DNA of 64,000 nt. Origin: Singulisphaera sp. (GTDB taxonomy: Bacteria > Planctomycetota > Planctomycetia > Isosphaerales > Isosphaeraceae). The notes beneath the pieces were generated by a model. It ran no database searches. It was not told where the DNA came from and saw nothing but the letters and a program-made list of their open reading frames with translations. Within the stretch, counting starts at the first letter, position 1; each line of letters starts with the position of its first letter. The DNA lies in NCBI GenBank assembly GCA_027451445.1, contig DAIDJG010000463.1, forward strand, positions 31,462 through 95,461. The letters run 5' to 3'. The position numbers and the translations under genes are program-made. Shown here piece after piece: positions 63,244-64,000 of the stretch.

Positions 63244-63464
63244 GCACTCTCCCTCGGACTGCGTCGGTGAAACGGGATGCGGAGATGATCGCTATTCCGC
63301 GGAAAACGCAAGCTCCCAGGCTGCATAATCAGGCGTTTGTCGTTCGCACCTCGTTAACAGCGGATTGTCTCGCCTTCAGACGCCGGCCTTCTGCTCCGAT
63401 TTTCGCCTATAACCTGTCAATTCAAAACGTTCCGTATTTCGGGGTAATTTGGGAGTTTTTCCCA
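63244..63464. other. Upstream region of the DUF1549/DUF1553 gene
   Basis: About 220 bp that should hold the promoter of the minus-strand module. No clear -35/-10 pair or palindrome was seen. Repeat sequence begins at about 63465. Confidence 0.35.
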
Positions 63465-63672
63465 AGCGCTCGCCGGTTGGTGCGCGCTATCTCGTAAGAA
63501 GATGCCCGTCGAGGCGGTGGCTGCGGGCTCGACCTCAGCCATCCAGCGTTTCCCATCTTCTCGCATCAACTGGCGACCGCTTACGAAATTCACGGAATAT
63601 CCCTGGCGCTCGCAAGTTAATGCGCGCCATGTCTTTAGGAGATGCTCGTCGAGGGCGGGTGACTAGGGTCAA

Positions 63673-63705
63673 GTCCGCAGGGCGATGTCCCCAGTCCCTG
63701 CGGAC
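63673..63705. repeat. Inverted repeat in hairpin unit, first copy
   Basis: GTCCGCAGGG (63673-63682) and CCCTGCGGAC (63696-63705) are a perfect 10-bp inverted repeat around a 13-base loop. It belongs to the first copy of the unit that ends with AAACGTCCGGGGGCATC. Confidence 0.85.
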
Positions 63706-63938
63706 GCTCCAAACGTCCGGGGGCATCACCCCGCGACCTCGACTCCAGCCACCCAGCCTTTCCCATCTTCGCGCCGCAACTGGCGAGCGCTTACGGAATT
63801 CACGAAATATCCGAAATATACCTCCGTGCAGATCGCCGAATAGGTGACCGAAAAATACTCCGAGATTTACGGAATATCCGAAATATACCTCCGTGCAGGT
63901 CACCGAGTAGGTGCACGGGTGGGTGGCTGAGGTCGAGC

Positions 63939-64000
63939 CCGCAGGGCGATGCCCCCGGTCCGTGCGGACGGTCCAAACGTCCGGGGGCATCGCCCTGCGG
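63939..64000. repeat. Perfect 20-bp inverted repeat at the window end
   Basis: CCGCAGGGCGATGCCCCCGG (63939-63958) and CCGGGGGCATCGCCCTGCGG (63981-64000) are exact reverse complements around a 22-base loop that itself contains GTCC/GGAC arms. No T-run was seen within the window, so an intrinsic terminator cannot be judged. It resembles a REP- or MITE-like element. Confidence 0.9.

Larger units (their letters stand above)
63465..64000. repeat. Mosaic of interspersed short direct repeats
   Basis: Four kinds of unit recur. The first is at 63465-63523 and 63605-63664 (GCTCG, TGCGCGC, GATGC-CGTCGAGG). The second is at 63530-63602 and 63734-63812 (TTTCCCATCTTC, AACTGGCGA, CGCTTACG). The third is at 63790-63848 and 63866-63914 (ATATCCGAAATATACCTCCG, then TAGGTG). 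The fourth is a hairpin unit at 63672-63735 and 63937-64000. The units are shuffled relative to each other, which suggests duplication and recombination of a dispersed repeat family. The array runs off the window. Open frames here are repeats translated by chance. Confidence 0.8.

Noticed and set aside
63535..63990. 151-aa minus-strand open frame with repeated FREFRKRSPV segments
   Set aside because: The protein repeats simply reflect the DNA repeats, the frame has no ribosome site and crosses two hairpin units. Treated as non-coding.

Overview
The window comes from a high-GC planctomycete, probably of the Isosphaeraceae/Gemmataceae type. The evidence is two DUF1549/DUF1553 + DUF1501 modules, PVC-type cytochrome proteins with CxxCH motifs, WD40 and PPC-domain surface proteins, and secreted proteins with a planctomycete LExRxLL-like motif after a basic N-terminus. 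I see no rRNA, tRNA, CRISPR array, transposase or phage gene. Family calls were made by reading motifs; no database search was run.

Layout, left to right. 1-3815 (minus): MoxR ATPase, DUF58 protein and the N-terminal part of a TgpA-like transglutaminase cut by the window edge. 4008-11343: a secreted lactonase-fold propeller protein, a large PVC-type heme protein, two secreted proteins of unknown function and a small orphan. 11343-16099 (plus): a basic-secretory-protein metalloprotease, a polyamine cluster (pyruvoyl arginine decarboxylase, small unknown protein, deoxyhypusine-synthase homologue) and TsaC/Sua5. 16140-19445 (minus): ruvB, ruvA and a DUF1501 protein, which is divergent from a DUF1549/DUF1553 protein ending at 22092. 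22093-23237 has no convincing gene but holds three copies of a ~79-bp hairpin repeat spaced ~120 bp apart.

23238-33140 (minus) is the most interesting block. A SAM-I (S-box) riboswitch leads a threonine-synthase-like PLP enzyme, a GG-terminal MoaD/ThiS-type sulfur carrier, a MoeB/ThiF-type activating enzyme and a cysteine desulfurase, followed by comEA-like, uvrB, nadC, birA and HEAT/TPR genes. Sulfur mobilisation, carrier thiocarboxylation and a phosphohomoserine-type enzyme under SAM control suggest a protein-thiocarboxylate route to homocysteine/methionine rather than plain threonine synthesis. This is inference.

33519-40000: bifunctional PutA, a YbaK-type deacylase, the RNase P RNA gene with a good promoter, a small unknown and a PBP4-type DD-peptidase. 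40032-47573: a giant MscS/MscK channel, a CobB-like protein lacking both catalytic signatures and a secreted gingipain/caspase-fold-like protein whose expected cysteine is serine. 47780-51182: RbsD, an Ldh2-type dehydrogenase, aldose 1-epimerase and an unknown. 51219-54306 (minus): a TGS-domain GTPase and two response-regulator/ATPase signalling proteins. 54441-63243 (minus): a four-gene planctomycete surface module. The last ~540 bases are a mosaic of short repeats ending in a perfect 20-bp inverted repeat.
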